From Bacillus vallismortis (GTDB lineage Bacteria; Bacillota; Bacilli; Bacillales; Bacillaceae): a stretch of 64,000 bases of DNA. The notes beneath the pieces were generated by a model, which searched no databases, was not told the DNA's origin, and saw only the letters and a program-made list of their open reading frames with translations. Position 1 is the stretch's first letter. Every line of letters starts with the position of its first letter. A program made the position numbers and the translations under genes. The stretch lies in contig NZ_CP026362.1 in the NCBI RefSeq assembly GCF_004116955.1, positions 3,048,501-3,112,500 on the forward strand. Direction: 5' to 3'. Of this stretch, positions 63,251 to 64,000 are shown piece after piece.

Positions 63251-64000
63251 ACTGTTTCTTTTCTTCCGATGACTTTACTTTCTCTCTTCGCTTCTTTTTC
63301 CAAACGGCTATGATAAACAAGAAAAGCGGAAACAAAAGCTGAAAGGGCAAATGAATATAGAGCGGCACCACCTTCAAGCCTTCGTTCAAATGCTCCGAAA
63401 AGTTAGTCGCAATCGTAATGGAAAGGAGTAAGATGCCAAATCCCATCGGATAAGCCAATTGAGAAGGGTTCTTTTCCTTAAAGAGCGTGGACGTGCCCAC
63501 AACCACCGCGTATAAATAAAGGCTGACCTTAAAGAAACCTCCGATAATCAGCGCCAGCATAAAAAAGACATCGAGACGGTCTAAAAATTCTTCAACCTTG
63601 ATTGTCTGAATGGTGCTTAATAGCGGAAACTGGGATCTTAATGTCAAATCAACATCAAGCACGCTGATATTAATCGCCACGGTTAGCGTCACAACCAATC
63701 CGCTGATGACCATGGCAAGCATTCCCGTTTTTTTTACACCTTTACGATCACTGAGATAAGGAAAAATCATCACAAATAGTACAACCTCACCAAATGGCAC
63801 ATACATCGTTTGTGTTAAGACGGAATGAATGATAGGAGAAAAACCATCTGCTAAAACCGGCTTTAAATTTTGCGGTTCTACAGAGCCTGATACAATAAGC
63901 AATACGAGACCGAACGCACCCAGAAAATACATGGCCCCAAAAAGCAGTTCCGCTGACCGGGCCAGTACTTCAATTCCTTTTCTGACCGCGTAAATGCTAA
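63249..64000 (-). CDS. gerKB: GerKB, spore germination receptor B subunit (5' end outside window)
   Basis: The last 250 codons are present and the frame stays open to the window edge (upstream residues include YAVRKGIEVLARSAE). The family is about 370 residues, so the N-terminal third is missing. There are about seven hydrophobic segments, typical of the amino-acid-permease-like GerAB/GerKB group that sits in the spore inner membrane and binds the germinant. With GerKA and GerKC it responds to the glucose, fructose and K+ part of the AGFK signal. Confidence 0.93.
   Translation of the reverse strand, partial: SIYAVRKGIEVLARSAELLFGAMYFLGAFGLVLLIVSGSVEPQNLKPVLADGFSPIIHSVLTQTMYVPFGEVVLFVMIFPYLSDRKGVKKTGMLAMVISGLVVTLTVAINISVLDVDLTLRSQFPLLSTIQTIKVEEFLDRLDVFFMLALIIGGFFKVSLYLYAVVVGTSTLFKEKNPSQLAYPMGFGILLLSITIATNFSEHLNEGLKVVPLYIHLPFQLLFPLFLFIIAVWKKKRREKVKSSEEKKQ

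Overview
The window is a Bacillus subtilis-group chromosome segment. It reads in the opposite direction to the usual strain 168 map and runs from ydaL (left, cut by the window edge) to gerKB (right, cut by the window edge). I recognise this from gene order and from protein sequences recalled from strain 168: ydaLKJ, topB, lrpC, amj, ydaGFEDCB, mtlR, pbpC, lipC, the kip/pxp operon, sipU, the mtl operon, the ycn copper genes, glcU-gdh, the gab locus, the yclNOPQ siderophore importer, yclM, rapC-phrC, yclJK, yclHI and gerKB. Many proteins differ from the 168 versions I remember by several percent, so this is another B. subtilis strain or a close sister species. Identities were not computed.

Region by region. 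1-3.7 kb: exopolysaccharide operon ydaJKL behind an ECF-sigma type promoter, then an odd insertion bracketed by two copies of a terminator hairpin. 3.7-9.2 kb: topoisomerase III, LrpC, the lipid II flippase Amj and sigma-B stress genes. 9.3-11.8 kb: an AT-rich block that I do not remember from 168: a non-haem Fe(II)/2-oxoglutarate oxygenase, a three-histidine cupin and a TSUP-family exporter. 12-16 kb: ydaE, ydaD, ydaC, ydaB, with a parS-like site between ydaD and ydaC. 16-21 kb: mannitol activator MtlR, PBP3 and small genes. 21-28 kb: lipC and the 5-oxoproline (PxpABC/Kip) operon. 29-34.5 kb: a second AT-rich accessory block between ycsD and sipU. It holds a truncated GntR regulator, a divergent operon of a formyltransferase, an SbnA-like synthase and an SbnB-like dehydrogenase, a YbaK/ProX-type tRNA editing domain, and decayed genes on its right side. 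34.5-47 kb: sipU, ycsA, mtlAFD, ycnLKJI, gdh-glcU and gabD. gabT and gabR have been fused tail to tail by a deletion and are both dead. 47-64 kb: yczG/ycnED, ycnCB, the petrobactin importer with a Fur box, aspartokinase III, two tiny sporulation-type membrane peptides, the RapC-PhrC quorum-sensing pair with ComA boxes, the YclJK two-component system with its likely target yclIH, and germination receptor subunit gerKB.

The most interesting system is the 29.5-33.8 kb block. SbnA and SbnB of Staphylococcus make L-2,3-diaminopropionate (L-Dap) from O-phosphoserine and glutamate. Here their homologues are translationally coupled to a formyltransferase that keeps the Asn-His-Asp catalytic set, so the product may be a formylated L-Dap derivative. 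A free-standing tRNA-editing domain stands next to the operon, and related AT-rich operator motifs precede the operon, the editing gene and an apparently lost gene. This suggests an antimetabolite locus with self-protection, now partly decayed. That reading is inference.
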